Below, one piece after another: positions 55,638-64,000 of a DNA stretch of 64,000 nucleotides (the stretch's first letter is position 1; each line of letters starts with the position of its first letter). The notes beneath the pieces are model-generated. The model searched no databases, was not told the DNA's origin, and was given only the letters and a program-made list of their open reading frames with translations. This stretch comes from Bradyrhizobium sp. LTSP885 (lineage in GTDB: Bacteria > Pseudomonadota > Alphaproteobacteria > Rhizobiales > Xanthobacteraceae). Made by a program: the position numbers and the translations under genes. The stretch covers positions 434,001-498,000 of the forward strand of contig NZ_JYMT01000004.1 of the NCBI RefSeq assembly GCF_000938305.1, given 5' to 3'.

Positions 55638-56516
55638 ATGGGCGAAAAGCGGTCGCGATCCTTCTATGTACTCGCTGCGTTTTTCACCGCCTACGTCCTG
55701 TTCCTCTATGGGCCGATGTTCGCGATCTACATCTTGTCGTTTCAGGGGCCAGATGGTGGCCTGACCTTTCCCATGAACGGCGTGTCCCTTGTGTGGTTCG
55801 GCAAGGTGTTCTCCGGTTCGGGCATCATCGACATCGGAGCGGCTTTCAAGCGGTCGCTTCAACTTGGCCTCGTCGTCATGGTGTTTACGGTCGTTCTCTC
55901 CGTTTCGGCCGGCTTGGCTTTCCGCAGATCATTCCGCGGTGCGAGCATCCTGTTTTATGTTGCCATCGCAAGCCTGATCATGCCGTCGATTATCACCTCG
56001 CTCGGAATCGCCCTGGAATTCCGCCTGCTTGACGATGTCATCATCAAGAGTGGTGCTGCAAATTGGACAACGGCGATGGGGCTGTTTACGTCGGGCCTTG
56101 GTGCACATCTGACCTGGACCTTGCCTTTTGGCCTCCTGATCATGTTTGCGATTTTCAACAGGTTCGATGGCCGTCTTGAAGAGGCGGCGCGTGACCTCGG
56201 CGCAACGCCATGGCAGACATTCCGGCATGTTGTGCTGCCAATCATATTGCCGTCTGTCGTGGGTATTGGTCTGTTCGGATTCACCTTGTCCTGGGACGAA
56301 CTCGCTCGCTCAAGCCAGACCATCGGCTCTGTCAATACACTGCCCCTTGATCTGCAGGGCCTGACGACAACAGTTACCAAGCCGGACATTTATGCGCTTG
56401 GAACACTGACGAGCGCCGTATCCTTCCTCGTCATTTTCCTGGCGCTGGTTGTCATTCTTGTGCTTCAGGCCCGGCAAAGACGTCACGGCTCGGACGCAGG
56501 CAAGGGAATGGTGTAG
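55638..56516 (+). CDS. PotC-like ABC importer permease
   Basis: 292 residues, beginning one base after the preceding stop. The protein has about six spans: AAFFTAYVLFLYGPMFAIYILSF at the start, then the EEAARDLGATPWQTFRHVVLPIILPSVVG coupling loop near 180 and FGFTLSWDELARSSQT. This is the second membrane subunit of the PotABCD-like importer. The racemase gene starts ten bases after its stop. Confidence 0.92.
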   Translation: MGEKRSRSFYVLAAFFTAYVLFLYGPMFAIYILSFQGPDGGLTFPMNGVSLVWFGKVFSGSGIIDIGAAFKRSLQLGLVVMVFTVVLSVSAGLAFRRSFRGASILFYVAIASLIMPSIITSLGIALEFRLLDDVIIKSGAANWTTAMGLFTSGLGAHLTWTLPFGLLIMFAIFNRFDGRLEEAARDLGATPWQTFRHVVLPIILPSVVGIGLFGFTLSWDELARSSQTIGSVNTLPLDLQGLTTTVTKPDIYALGTLTSAVSFLVIFLALVVILVLQARQRRHGSDAGKGMV

Positions 56517-56526
56517 AATCGACCTC

Positions 56527-57261
56527 ATGCGCATCTTGATCGTCAACCCGAACACCACGGCCGCCATGACGGCGAAGATCGGCCAGGCTGGCCGCGCCGC
56601 CGCGGCCCCGGGAACCGAGATCATTGCCGTCAATCCCGAGGATGGGCCGGTTTCCATCGAAGGCTATTATGACGAGGCATTTTCAGTGCCCGGGCTGCTG
56701 GCCGAAATCGCCAAGGGCGACGCAACAGGTGTTTCCGCTCACATCATTGCTTGTTTCGACGACACCGGCCTGGAGGCGGCGCGCTGCGTCTCGCAGGCTC
56801 CTGTCATCGGTATCGGCGAAGCGGCGTTTCATTTGGCCTCGATGCTCGGCCATCGCTTCACGGTCGTGACCACGCTCTCCCGGTCCATCGCGGCCATCGA
56901 GAACAATCTTTTGAAGTACGGGCTGGCCAGCCGGTGCGCCAAGGTGCGCGCCTGCGAAGTCCCCGTTCTGTCACTCGAGGACCCCACGTCCAATGCAGCC
57001 GCGCAGATCAGTGCGGAAATCGAGCGATCGAAACGGGAGGACAACGCCGAAGTGATCGTACTCGGATGCGCCGGCATGGCCGATTTGGCCGCACGGCTTT
57101 CGGAAAACCACGGGCTGCCCGTCATCGACGGGGTCGCGAGCGCGGTTAAGCTGGCAGAGGCATTCGGTACGTTGGGCCTCAAGACATCAAAGATCGGGGC
57201 TTATGCGCAGCCGCGACCAAAACCGTATCTCGGATCTTACGCACCGTTCGAACCCCGTTAG
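56527..57261 (+). CDS. Asp/Glu/hydantoin racemase-family protein
   Basis: 244 residues; the ATG at 56527 begins the family start MRILIVNPNTTAAMTAKIG. The first catalytic segment HIIACFDDTGLEAAR (Cys near 77) and the second, VIVLGCAGMADLA (Cys near 180), are both present, so the two-cysteine mechanism is intact. The family includes hydantoin racemase, allantoin racemase (HpxA type) and aspartate racemase. It ends a unit with a PotABCD-like importer, and S-allantoin is the expected product of the purine island, so allantoin or another cyclic ureide is the best guess. Confidence 0.88.
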   Translation: MRILIVNPNTTAAMTAKIGQAGRAAAAPGTEIIAVNPEDGPVSIEGYYDEAFSVPGLLAEIAKGDATGVSAHIIACFDDTGLEAARCVSQAPVIGIGEAAFHLASMLGHRFTVVTTLSRSIAAIENNLLKYGLASRCAKVRACEVPVLSLEDPTSNAAAQISAEIERSKREDNAEVIVLGCAGMADLAARLSENHGLPVIDGVASAVKLAEAFGTLGLKTSKIGAYAQPRPKPYLGSYAPFEPR

Positions 57262-57312
57262 GCCCGAACCGGATTCGCCGACCAGACCCACGCTCTTGAG
57301 CTCTGCCGTGCG

Positions 57313-58983
57313 CTACAATGGCAGACCGGGCAGATCGAGCCCGTTGGCGCGCGCGCATTCAACCGCGCTTTCGTAGCCGGCGTCGGCGTGACGCATGACA
57401 CCTGTTGCCGGATCATTCCACAAGACACGTTCGAGCCGGCGCGCCGCCTCCGGAGTTCCGTCGGCGACAACAACCATACCGGCATGCTGCGAGTAACCGA
57501 TGCCGACGCCGCCGCCGTGATGCAGCGACACCCAGGTGGCCCCGCTCGCACAGTTGAGCAGCGCATTGAGCAGCGGCCAGTCGGAAACCGCATCCGAGCC
57601 GTCACGCATCGCTTCGGTCTCGCGGTTCGGACTTGCGACCGAGCCGCTGTCCAGATGGTCGCGGCCGATCACGATCGGCGCCTTCAGTTCACCGCGTGCC
57701 ACCATCTCGTTGAAGGCGAGGCCCAGCCGGTGGCGATCACCGAGGCCGACCCAGCAGATCCGCGCCGGCAGCCCCTGGAACTTGATCCGTGCCTTCGCCA
57801 TGTCGAGCCAGTTGTGCAGATGCTTGTCGTGCGGCATCAGCTCCTTCACCTTGGCGTCGGTGCGAAAGATATCCTCAGGGTCACCCGACAGCGCCGCCCA
57901 TCGGAACGGCCCGACACCGCGGCAGAACAGCGGGCGAATATAGGCCGGGACGAAGCCGGGAAAATCGAACGCGTTCTTCAGCCCCATGTCCTTCGCCATC
58001 TGGCGAATGTTGTTGCCGTAGTCGAGGGTTGGAACGCCTTGGGCGTGGAAATCGAGCATCGCCTGAACGTGATCGACCATCGACGTCTTGGCCGCGAGTT
58101 CAACGGCCTTGGGGTTGGCTTCGCGTTTCCCCTCCCACTCGCCGAGCGACCATCCCTTCGGCAGGTAACCGTTGATGGGATCATGCGCGCTGGTCTGGTC
58201 GGTCACGATGTCGGGCCGCACGCCGCGCCGCACCAGTTCCGGAAAGATCTCGGCCGCGTTGCCGAGCAGGCCGACCGAGACCGGTTTCTTGCTCGCAGCG
58301 CTCTCCGCCATGATCGCAAGCGCCTCGTCAAGCGTGCTGGCCTGACGATCGAGATAGCCGGTGCGCAGCCGCATCTCGATGCGGCTCGGCTGGCACTCGA
58401 TCGCGAGCATCGAGGCCCCCGCCATGGTCGCGGCCAGCGGCTGCGCGCCGCCCATGCCGCCGAGGCCTGCCGTCAGGATCCATTTGCCGGCAAGGCTGCC
58501 GCCGTAATGGCGGCGTCCGATTTCGACAAACGTCTCGTAGGTGCCCTGCACGATCCCCTGGCTGCCGATATAGATCCAGGAGCCCGCCGTCATCTGCCCA
58601 AACATCATCAGGCCCTTGCGGTCGAGCTCGTTGAAGTGATCGAGCGTCGCCCAGTGCGGCACCAGATTGGAGTTCGCGATCAGAACCCGCGGCGCATCGG
58701 CGTGGGTACGGAAAATGCCGACCGGCTTGCCGGATTGAACGAGCAGCGTCTGGTCGCCCTCGAGCTTGCGCAAGGACGTCACGATCCGATCGAAGCTGTC
58801 CCAATCGCGCGCCGCACGGCCGATCCCGCCGTAAACCACAAGTTCGCCCGGCCGTTCGGCGACGTCAGGATCAAGATTGTTCATCAGCATGCGAAGCGGC
58901 GCTTCCGTGAGCCAGCTCTTCGCGCTGATGTCAGAGCCGCGGGGTGCCCGGATCGTGCGTTCGTTGTCCAGTCGGCGGTTCAT
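57313..58983 (-). CDS. hutU: Urocanate hydratase
   Basis: 556 residues, the standard length. The NAD-binding [16 protein letters not shown] is near 168, [28 protein letters not shown] sequence near 128-150, the active-site region with [14 protein letters not shown] near 400, and [29 protein letters not shown] is near 432. It hydrates urocanate to imidazolone propionate with tightly bound NAD. It is the last gene of the leftward hutI-hutH-hutU unit; 11 bases separate it from hutH. Confidence 0.96.
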   Translation of the reverse strand: MNRRLDNERTIRAPRGSDISAKSWLTEAPLRMLMNNLDPDVAERPGELVVYGGIGRAARDWDSFDRIVTSLRKLEGDQTLLVQSGKPVGIFRTHADAPRVLIANSNLVPHWATLDHFNELDRKGLMMFGQMTAGSWIYIGSQGIVQGTYETFVEIGRRHYGGSLAGKWILTAGLGGMGGAQPLAATMAGASMLAIECQPSRIEMRLRTGYLDRQASTLDEALAIMAESAASKKPVSVGLLGNAAEIFPELVRRGVRPDIVTDQTSAHDPINGYLPKGWSLGEWEGKREANPKAVELAAKTSMVDHVQAMLDFHAQGVPTLDYGNNIRQMAKDMGLKNAFDFPGFVPAYIRPLFCRGVGPFRWAALSGDPEDIFRTDAKVKELMPHDKHLHNWLDMAKARIKFQGLPARICWVGLGDRHRLGLAFNEMVARGELKAPIVIGRDHLDSGSVASPNRETEAMRDGSDAVSDWPLLNALLNCASGATWVSLHHGGGVGIGYSQHAGMVVVADGTPEAARRLERVLWNDPATGVMRHADAGYESAVECARANGLDLPGLPL

Positions 58984-58994
58984 GGAGCGGCCTT

Positions 58995-60554
58995 TCAGGC
59001 AAGCGATGGAAACGGATTTTGCCCGAGCACCGACATGGCGACGCGCGGCAGCATGCCGGCCTCGACCAGCGCCTTTGCCTTCGCGAGGTCGTCGGCCATG
59101 TAGCGATCGGGCCCGAGCGCCGGCACCCGTTCCCGCAACGCGGCAATGACGGCGGCAAGTGCCGGACTGGTCAGATGCGGCAGACGCAGGCCGATGCCTT
59201 GCGCCGCGACCAGCAGCTCGATGCCGAGAATGGCGGCAAGATTGTCCGCCATATCAGACAGCCGGCGCGCGGCATGCGCGGCCATCGAGACGTGGTCTTC
59301 CTGGTTTGCGCTGGTCGGCGTCGAATCGATCGAGCAAGGAGCGGCGCGCTGCTTGTTCTCGGCATAGAGTGCGGCCGCCGTCACCTCGGCGATCATGAAG
59401 CCGGAGTTGAGGCCGGGATCCGGCGTCAGGAACGGCGGCAGGCCGAAATTCAGGGCGGGATCGACCAGGGTCGCGATGCGCCGCTCGCTGATGGCGCCGA
59501 TCTCCGACACCACCAGCGCGATCTGATCTGCGGCAAAGGCGACCGGCTCGGCGTGAAAATTGCCGCCCGAGACGATCTCGCCACTCTCCACCAGGACCAG
59601 TGGGTTGTCGGTAACGGCATTGGCTTCGATGGTCAGCGTCCGCGCGGCCTGCGTGAGCACATCGAGCGCCGCGCCCGCAACCTGCGGCTGGCAGCGCAGG
59701 CAATAAGGATCCTGCACGCGCTCATCGCCTTCGAGATGCGACTGCCTGATATCGCTCCCATCCAGCAAGGACATTAGGGCCGCGCCGGCTGCGATCTGTC
59801 CGGCATGCCCGCGCAACTGCTGGATCTCGGGGCGGAACGGCGCCGTCGACGCCATCGCCGCATCAACGGACAAGGCGCCCGTCACGAGCGCGGCGCAGGC
59901 GAGACGATGGGCGCGCAGCAAGCCGACAATCGCATAGGCGGTCGAGAACTGAGTACCGTTGATCAGCGCGAGCCCCTCCTTCGGCCCGAGCGTCACCGGC
60001 GAAAGACCGACGGCCGCCAGCGCTTCACGGCCCGGCACGGTCCGGCCATCGACGATCGCCTCGCCTTCGCCGATCATCACGGCCGTCATATGCGCCAGAG
60101 GCGCCAGATCGCCGGAGGCGCCGACCGAGCCCTGCTGCGGCACCAGCGGACAAACGCCACCTGCCAGCATCGCCTGCAATTGCTCGATGATGTCCCGTCG
60201 CACGCCCGACGCGCCGCGCCCGAGCGAGATAATTTTCAGCGCCATCATCAGACGAACGACCGGTTCGGGCGTCGCTGGGCCCACGCCGCAGCAATGCGAC
60301 ACGATCAGATTGCGCTGCAGCAGCTCGGTCTGGTCGGCGGCAATGCGCGTCGAGGCCAGCTTGCCAAATCCGGTGTTGATGCCGTAGACGGGAGCGTCGG
60401 CGCGCGCGGCCTTCACGACGATCTGCGAGGCGGCCTCGACGCGCGGCCAGAACGAAGCATCGAGCACGACGGATGCGCCCGCGAGCACCCGCGCCAGATC
60501 ATCGAGGCTGACCGTTCCTGGCGCTACGACAAGCGGGGCGTCCCCTTCCGTCAT
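58995..60554 (-). CDS. hutH: Histidine ammonia-lyase
   Basis: 519 residues from the ATG at 60554, which has GGAGGGG ten bases upstream; further in-frame sequence upstream overlaps hutI and is not needed. The MIO-forming ASG triad is at 146-148 in [14 protein letters not shown], the [12 protein letters not shown] motif with the catalytic Tyr near 57, and the [17 protein letters not shown] block near 400. It removes ammonia from L-histidine to give urocanate. The gene starts inside the stop of hutI (ATGA overlap), so translation is coupled. Confidence 0.96.
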   Translation of the reverse strand: MTEGDAPLVVAPGTVSLDDLARVLAGASVVLDASFWPRVEAASQIVVKAARADAPVYGINTGFGKLASTRIAADQTELLQRNLIVSHCCGVGPATPEPVVRLMMALKIISLGRGASGVRRDIIEQLQAMLAGGVCPLVPQQGSVGASGDLAPLAHMTAVMIGEGEAIVDGRTVPGREALAAVGLSPVTLGPKEGLALINGTQFSTAYAIVGLLRAHRLACAALVTGALSVDAAMASTAPFRPEIQQLRGHAGQIAAGAALMSLLDGSDIRQSHLEGDERVQDPYCLRCQPQVAGAALDVLTQAARTLTIEANAVTDNPLVLVESGEIVSGGNFHAEPVAFAADQIALVVSEIGAISERRIATLVDPALNFGLPPFLTPDPGLNSGFMIAEVTAAALYAENKQRAAPCSIDSTPTSANQEDHVSMAAHAARRLSDMADNLAAILGIELLVAAQGIGLRLPHLTSPALAAVIAALRERVPALGPDRYMADDLAKAKALVEAGMLPRVAMSVLGQNPFPSLA

Positions 60555-61765
60555 CGTCCCCTCCACACCCGGTTGTGCAGCGGATTGAAGCCGATCCGGT
60601 AGACCAGCTCGGCGGGACGATCGATGTCCCAGATCGCGAGATCGCACCATTTGCCGGCCTCAAGCGTGCCGGTGTCATCGAGAATACCGAGCGCGCGGGC
60701 GCCTTCCCGCGTGGTGCCGGCAATGCATTCGGTGACCGTCATCCGGAACAGCGTCGCCCCCATGTTCATGGCAAGAAGCAGCGAGGTCAGCGGCGAGCTG
60801 CCCGGATTGCAATCGGTCGCCAGCGCCATCCTGACGCCGTGGGCGCGGAACAGCTCGACCGGTGGCTTCTGGGTTTCGCGAATGAAGTAGAAAGCGCCCG
60901 GGAGCAGGACGGCCACGGTCCCGGCCTTTGCCATCGCCGCCGCTCCGGCGGCGTCGCTGTGCTCCAAATGATCGGCGGAGAGCGCGGAGAAATCTGCGGC
61001 AAGCGCCGCACCCCCGAGATTCGACAGCTGATCGGCGTGGAGCTTGACCGGCAGTCCCAATGCTCTTGCGGCACGAAAAACCCGCGCCGTTTGCTCGCCG
61101 GAAAACGCGATGCCTTCCATGAAGGCGTCGACGGCGTCGGCAAGCCCGGCCTGCGCCACCGCCGGAAGCATCTCGTTGCAGACCAGATCGATATAGCGGT
61201 CCTTGTCACCATCCGCCTCCGGCGGCAGCGCGTGCGCACCGAGAAACGAGGTGCGGATCGCGACCGGCCGCTTGGTGCCGAGGTGACGCGCGGCGGAAAG
61301 CTGCCGCATCTCGGTCTCGGTGTTGAGGCCATAGCCGGATTTGATCTCGACGGTCGTCACACCCTCGCCGATCAGCGCATCGAGCCGCGGCAGCGCGCCG
61401 GCGACCAGTTCGGGTTCGGTCGCCTTCCGCGTCGCCGCGACCGTCGAGACGATGCCGCCACCGGCGCGGGCGATCTCTTCGTAGCTTGCGCCCTTCAGCC
61501 GCAACTCGAATTCATGCGCCCGGTTGCCGCCGTAGACGAGATGGGTGTGGCAATCGACAAGGCCGGGCGTGACCCAGCGCCCCTCGCAATCGATCCGCTC
61601 TGTCGCGTCGGCATCACCTGGGAAGTCCGATTGCGCGCCGGCATAGACGATGCGGCCACCGCGCGCCGCAATCAGTCCACGCTCGATCTCGCCGAGATCG
61701 GGATGATCGCCCCGCAACGTGGCGAGCCGGGCGTTGTGCCAGATGCGGTCGAAGCGCTCGGCCAT
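60551..61765 (-). CDS. hutI: Imidazolonepropionase
   Basis: 404 residues of the amidohydrolase superfamily. Metal site [13 protein letters not shown] near 68-80, then the [18 protein letters not shown] substrate loop, [26 protein letters not shown] with the catalytic His, and [13 protein letters not shown] with the metal Asp near 320. It opens imidazolone propionate to formiminoglutamate. First gene of the leftward hut unit, divergent from hutF with 83 bases that hold the HutC-type palindrome. Its stop overlaps hutH by four bases. Confidence 0.96.
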   Translation of the reverse strand: MAERFDRIWHNARLATLRGDHPDLGEIERGLIAARGGRIVYAGAQSDFPGDADATERIDCEGRWVTPGLVDCHTHLVYGGNRAHEFELRLKGASYEEIARAGGGIVSTVAATRKATEPELVAGALPRLDALIGEGVTTVEIKSGYGLNTETEMRQLSAARHLGTKRPVAIRTSFLGAHALPPEADGDKDRYIDLVCNEMLPAVAQAGLADAVDAFMEGIAFSGEQTARVFRAARALGLPVKLHADQLSNLGGAALAADFSALSADHLEHSDAAGAAAMAKAGTVAVLLPGAFYFIRETQKPPVELFRAHGVRMALATDCNPGSSPLTSLLLAMNMGATLFRMTVTECIAGTTREGARALGILDDTGTLEAGKWCDLAIWDIDRPAELVYRIGFNPLHNRVWRGR

Positions 61766-61790
61766 GCGATGGTCCCTCGACTCGGGATGC

Positions 61791-61816
61791 TTGACAGATA
61801 TGTCTAGACATATAAT
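61791..61816 (+). promoter_or_regulatory. hut divergent promoter with 16-bp palindrome (probable HutC operator)
   Basis: TTGACA (61791-61796) and TATAAT (61811-61816) are perfect consensus hexamers for a rightward promoter but only 14 bases apart. The palindrome ATATGTCTAGACATAT (61798-61813) fills the spacer and overlaps the -10. Its TGTCTAGACA core resembles described HutC sites. A repressor bound here would block hutF-hutC and the leftward hutIHU start. Confidence 0.8.
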
Positions 61817-61848
61817 CGTGTCGACGTTCTGTCCAGCCGGCTGGAAAC

Positions 61849-63207
61849 ATGACCCGACTGCATTTCGCTTCCGCGCTGTTGCCCACGGGCTGGGCCGATA
61901 ACGTGCAGGTGGTCGTCACCGGCGACACGATCACGGACGTCGCGGCCGGGGTCGCGCCTGATACCGCCGACGAACGCCACCCAATCGCGGTTCCCGGACT
62001 GGCGAGCCTCCACAGCCACGCGTTTCAGCGCGGCATGGCCGGGCTTGCCGAACTCCGCGGCAACACGACCGATACATTCTGGACCTGGCGCGAGACAATG
62101 TATCGCTTCGCGCTGGAGATGACGCCGGACGATGTCGCCGATGTCGCGACTCTGCTCTATGTCGAGATGCTCGAGCAGGGCTTTACGCGTGTCGGTGAGT
62201 TTCACTATCTCCATCATGATCGCGACGGATCGCCCTACGCCAACCCCGCCGAGATGGCCGTGCGAATTGCAGAGGCGGCCGGGACCGCCGGCATCGGCCT
62301 CACGCTGCTGCCGAGTTTCTATGCGCATGGCGGCTTTGGCGGCGCGGCGCCACACGCCGGCCAGCGCCGCTTCATCTGTTCTGTCGATCAGTTTGCCGTG
62401 CTGGTCGCTGCGTCGCGTGAGGTGGTTGGCAGATTGCCCGGAGCCAATGTTGGCATCGCGCCGCACAGCCTGCGGGCCGTAGCGCCGGACGAACTGGCGG
62501 CGATCATTCCCCTCGCCGAAGCAGGCCCGATCCACATCCACGCCGCCGAACAGGTCAGGGAGGTCGAGGACTGCCTCGCCTGGTCGGGCCGGCGGCCGGT
62601 CGAATGGCTGCTCGAACATGCGCCGGTCGACCAGCGCTGGTGCCTGATTCACGCGACCCACACCACAGCATCCGAAGTCGCCGCGCTTGCCCGCACCGGC
62701 GCCATCGCCGGCCTCTGCCCGGTGACGGAAGCAAGCCTCGGCGACGGCATCTTCCCTGCCCGCGAATTCCTCGACGCCGGCGGCCGGTTCGGTATCGGCA
62801 CGGATTCCAACGTGCTGGTCGGCATCGCCGACGAGTTGCGCCAGCTCGAATATGGCCAACGGCTCAAGCACCGCGAACGCAATGTGCTGTCCGAAGCTCC
62901 CGGTGCGTCGACCGGCCGTGCGCTATTCGACGGCGCGCTGGCGGGCGGCGCCCGGGCGCTGGCGCAGAACACAGTGGGACTGCAACCGGGTGCACGCGCC
63001 GACATCGTCACGCTCGATCCTGAGCATCCCTCGCTGGCCGGACGCCGGGGCGATACCGTCATCGACGGCTGGATTTTCGCGGCGGGCGGCGGCGCGATCG
63101 ATTGCGTCTGGGCCGGCGGCAGCAAGGTCGTCGAAGGCGGACGGCACCGGCTCCGCTCAAAAGCGCGCGACCGTTTCAACGCGACGGTGCGGAGGCTCAT
63201 AGCATGA
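61849..63207 (+). CDS. hutF: Formimidoylglutamate deiminase
   Basis: 452 residues of the amidohydrolase superfamily. The motifs [17 protein letters not shown] (metal H-x-H), [50 protein letters not shown] and [10 protein letters not shown], and the ending [25 protein letters not shown] are those of HutF. It converts formiminoglutamate to N-formylglutamate plus ammonia, the branch used when hydrolysis goes through HutF then HutG. It starts 36 bases after the palindromic operator and overlaps hutC by four bases (ATGA). Confidence 0.93.
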   Translation: MTRLHFASALLPTGWADNVQVVVTGDTITDVAAGVAPDTADERHPIAVPGLASLHSHAFQRGMAGLAELRGNTTDTFWTWRETMYRFALEMTPDDVADVATLLYVEMLEQGFTRVGEFHYLHHDRDGSPYANPAEMAVRIAEAAGTAGIGLTLLPSFYAHGGFGGAAPHAGQRRFICSVDQFAVLVAASREVVGRLPGANVGIAPHSLRAVAPDELAAIIPLAEAGPIHIHAAEQVREVEDCLAWSGRRPVEWLLEHAPVDQRWCLIHATHTTASEVAALARTGAIAGLCPVTEASLGDGIFPAREFLDAGGRFGIGTDSNVLVGIADELRQLEYGQRLKHRERNVLSEAPGASTGRALFDGALAGGARALAQNTVGLQPGARADIVTLDPEHPSLAGRRGDTVIDGWIFAAGGGAIDCVWAGGSKVVEGGRHRLRSKARDRFNATVRRLIA

Positions 63208-63947
63208 GCCTCACGGCTGATCGCGGCAAGGTCGAGGCGGCGGACCGGCCGACGCTCTACAAGCAGATCCGGCACGACATCGAGACATCGATCCTGACCG
63301 GCGAATGGCCGCCGGGACATCGCATTCCGTTCGAGCATCAATTGATGGCGCGCTATGGCTGCTCGCGCATGACCGTGAGCAAGGCGCTGTCGGAGCTCGC
63401 GCAAGCCGACCTGATCGAGCGACGGCGGCGGGCCGGCAGCTTCGTCCGCCGCCCGCAGCATCTGTCGGCGGTGCTCAAGATATCAGACATGCGTGCCGAG
63501 ATCACCGCCCTCGGCCGCAGCTACGGCTACCAGCTTTTTCGTTGCGTGCGCCGCGCCGCGACATCAGCCGATTGCGCCCGCCTCGGCGTGCGCAAGACCG
63601 GCAAGGTGGTCGCGATTGCCTGCCGGCACAGCGCCGACAACGTGCCGTTCGCCATCGAAGACCGGCTGATCGATCTCGATTCCGTACCGGAAGCCACGAC
63701 CGCCGATTTTGCGGTCGAGCCACCCGGCTCATGGCTGCTTCATCATGTCCCATGGACGGAAGCCGAACATACGATCAGCGCCGTTGTGGCGGACGAGCGC
63801 ACGGCGGCTGCGCTGGGCGTCGCCATCGGCGCGCCCTGTCTCGTGATCGACCGCTACACATGGCGCAGCGCACGCACGCTGACCGCGGTGCGCCTGCATT
63901 ATCCCGGCGACACGCACCGTCTTGTCGCTCGCTTCAAGGGAGGCTGA
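63204..63947 (+). CDS. hutC: HutC, GntR-family repressor of histidine utilisation
   Basis: 247 residues, starting at the ATG overlapping the hutF stop. The GntR HTH is at about 16-78 (LYKQIRHDIETSILTGEWPPGHRIPFEHQLMARYGCSRMTVSKALSELAQADLIERRRRAGSFV); the UTRA effector domain follows, with the HIRxRxxGxP-like AIACRHSADNVPFAIEDRLIDL block. HutC binds urocanate as inducer. Its position after hutF, under the promoter with the palindrome, gives autoregulation. Confidence 0.94.
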   Translation: MSLTADRGKVEAADRPTLYKQIRHDIETSILTGEWPPGHRIPFEHQLMARYGCSRMTVSKALSELAQADLIERRRRAGSFVRRPQHLSAVLKISDMRAEITALGRSYGYQLFRCVRRAATSADCARLGVRKTGKVVAIACRHSADNVPFAIEDRLIDLDSVPEATTADFAVEPPGSWLLHHVPWTEAEHTISAVVADERTAAALGVAIGAPCLVIDRYTWRSARTLTAVRLHYPGDTHRLVARFKGG

Positions 63948-63949
63948 GA

Positions 63950-64000
63950 ATGTCGGATGCGGCACAATTCATGCAACAAATCCTATGCAACACGAATCGC
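63950..64000 (+). CDS. Start of next gene (17 codons, cut by window end)
   Basis: The ATG at 63950 has AAGGGAGG eight bases upstream, inside the end of hutC. The visible peptide begins MSDAAQFMQQILCNTNR, too short to recognise. It is co-directional with hutFC; a HutG-type deformylase or a histidine/urocanate transport gene would be natural but cannot be judged. Confidence 0.5.
   Translation, partial: MSDAAQFMQQILCNTNR

Noticed and set aside
57388..59103. Long open frame (571 codons) antisense to hutU
   Set aside because: The translation is Arg/His-rich and featureless, while hutU is unmistakable on the other strand.

Overview
The window is high-GC, densely packed bacterial DNA with short ATGA/TGATG overlaps between co-directional genes. 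Gene content (purine and pyrimidine catabolism, many solute-specific ABC transporters, LysR/Lrp/TetR regulators, phasin, DusA, five-step-type Hut genes) points to a soil or plant-associated alphaproteobacterium of the Bradyrhizobium/Nitrobacteraceae type. That placement is inferred from content and protein style; no rRNA or tRNA marker is present.

Layout. 0-3.6 kb: tail of an amidase, an alpha/beta hydrolase, a DppA-type binding protein and a PaiB-like protein. 3.6-6.7 kb: dusA and an ACS-type MFS permease. 6.7-14.1 kb: a leftward lipid/ketone-body block (acyl-CoA ligase, phasin, acetoacetate decarboxylase, 3-hydroxyacyl-CoA dehydrogenase, class III CoA-transferase, SDR) facing a TetR regulator. 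14.2-15.9 kb: a decayed patch with remnants of livF, a LysR gene and a nucleoside-type ABC ATPase. 15.9-31.8 kb: a purine island with guanine deaminase, an outer-membrane barrel, a BMP-type ABC importer, two regulators, 8-oxoguanine deaminase, a xanthine dehydrogenase pair, urate oxidase and a fused OHCU decarboxylase/HIU hydrolase; together these could take guanine to S-allantoin. 32.9-45.8 kb: an amino-acid island with a polar amino-acid ABC importer, D-amino-acid dehydrogenase, an enolase-superfamily enzyme, lysine 6-dehydrogenase, a ThDP enzyme, Lrp, LysR, an ALDH7-type aminoadipate semialdehyde dehydrogenase and an aminotransferase. This reads as lysine degradation via 2-aminoadipate, and two broken Asp/Glu-racemase remnants lie in it.

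46-57.3 kb: a pyrimidine region. A URC-type uracil catabolism set (URC1-like GTP cyclohydrolase II homologue, URC4/DUF1688, two uracil phosphoribosyltransferase paralogues) sits beside a dCMP-deaminase-like gene, a cyanurate/barbiturate ring-opening amidohydrolase, a PotABCD-like importer and an Asp/Glu/hydantoin racemase. One UPRT paralogue keeps the uracil-binding tail but has lost the PRPP-binding acidic residue and Gly-Gly-Ser segment. This region is the best candidate for incompletely described biology. 57.3-64 kb: the histidine utilisation genes hutU-hutH-hutI, divergent from hutF-hutC, with a perfect 16-bp palindrome between them that is probably the HutC operator.

The overall theme is scavenging of nitrogen from nucleobases and amino acids, each module carrying its own importer and regulator. 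No CRISPR array, intact insertion sequence, prophage or RNA gene was seen.
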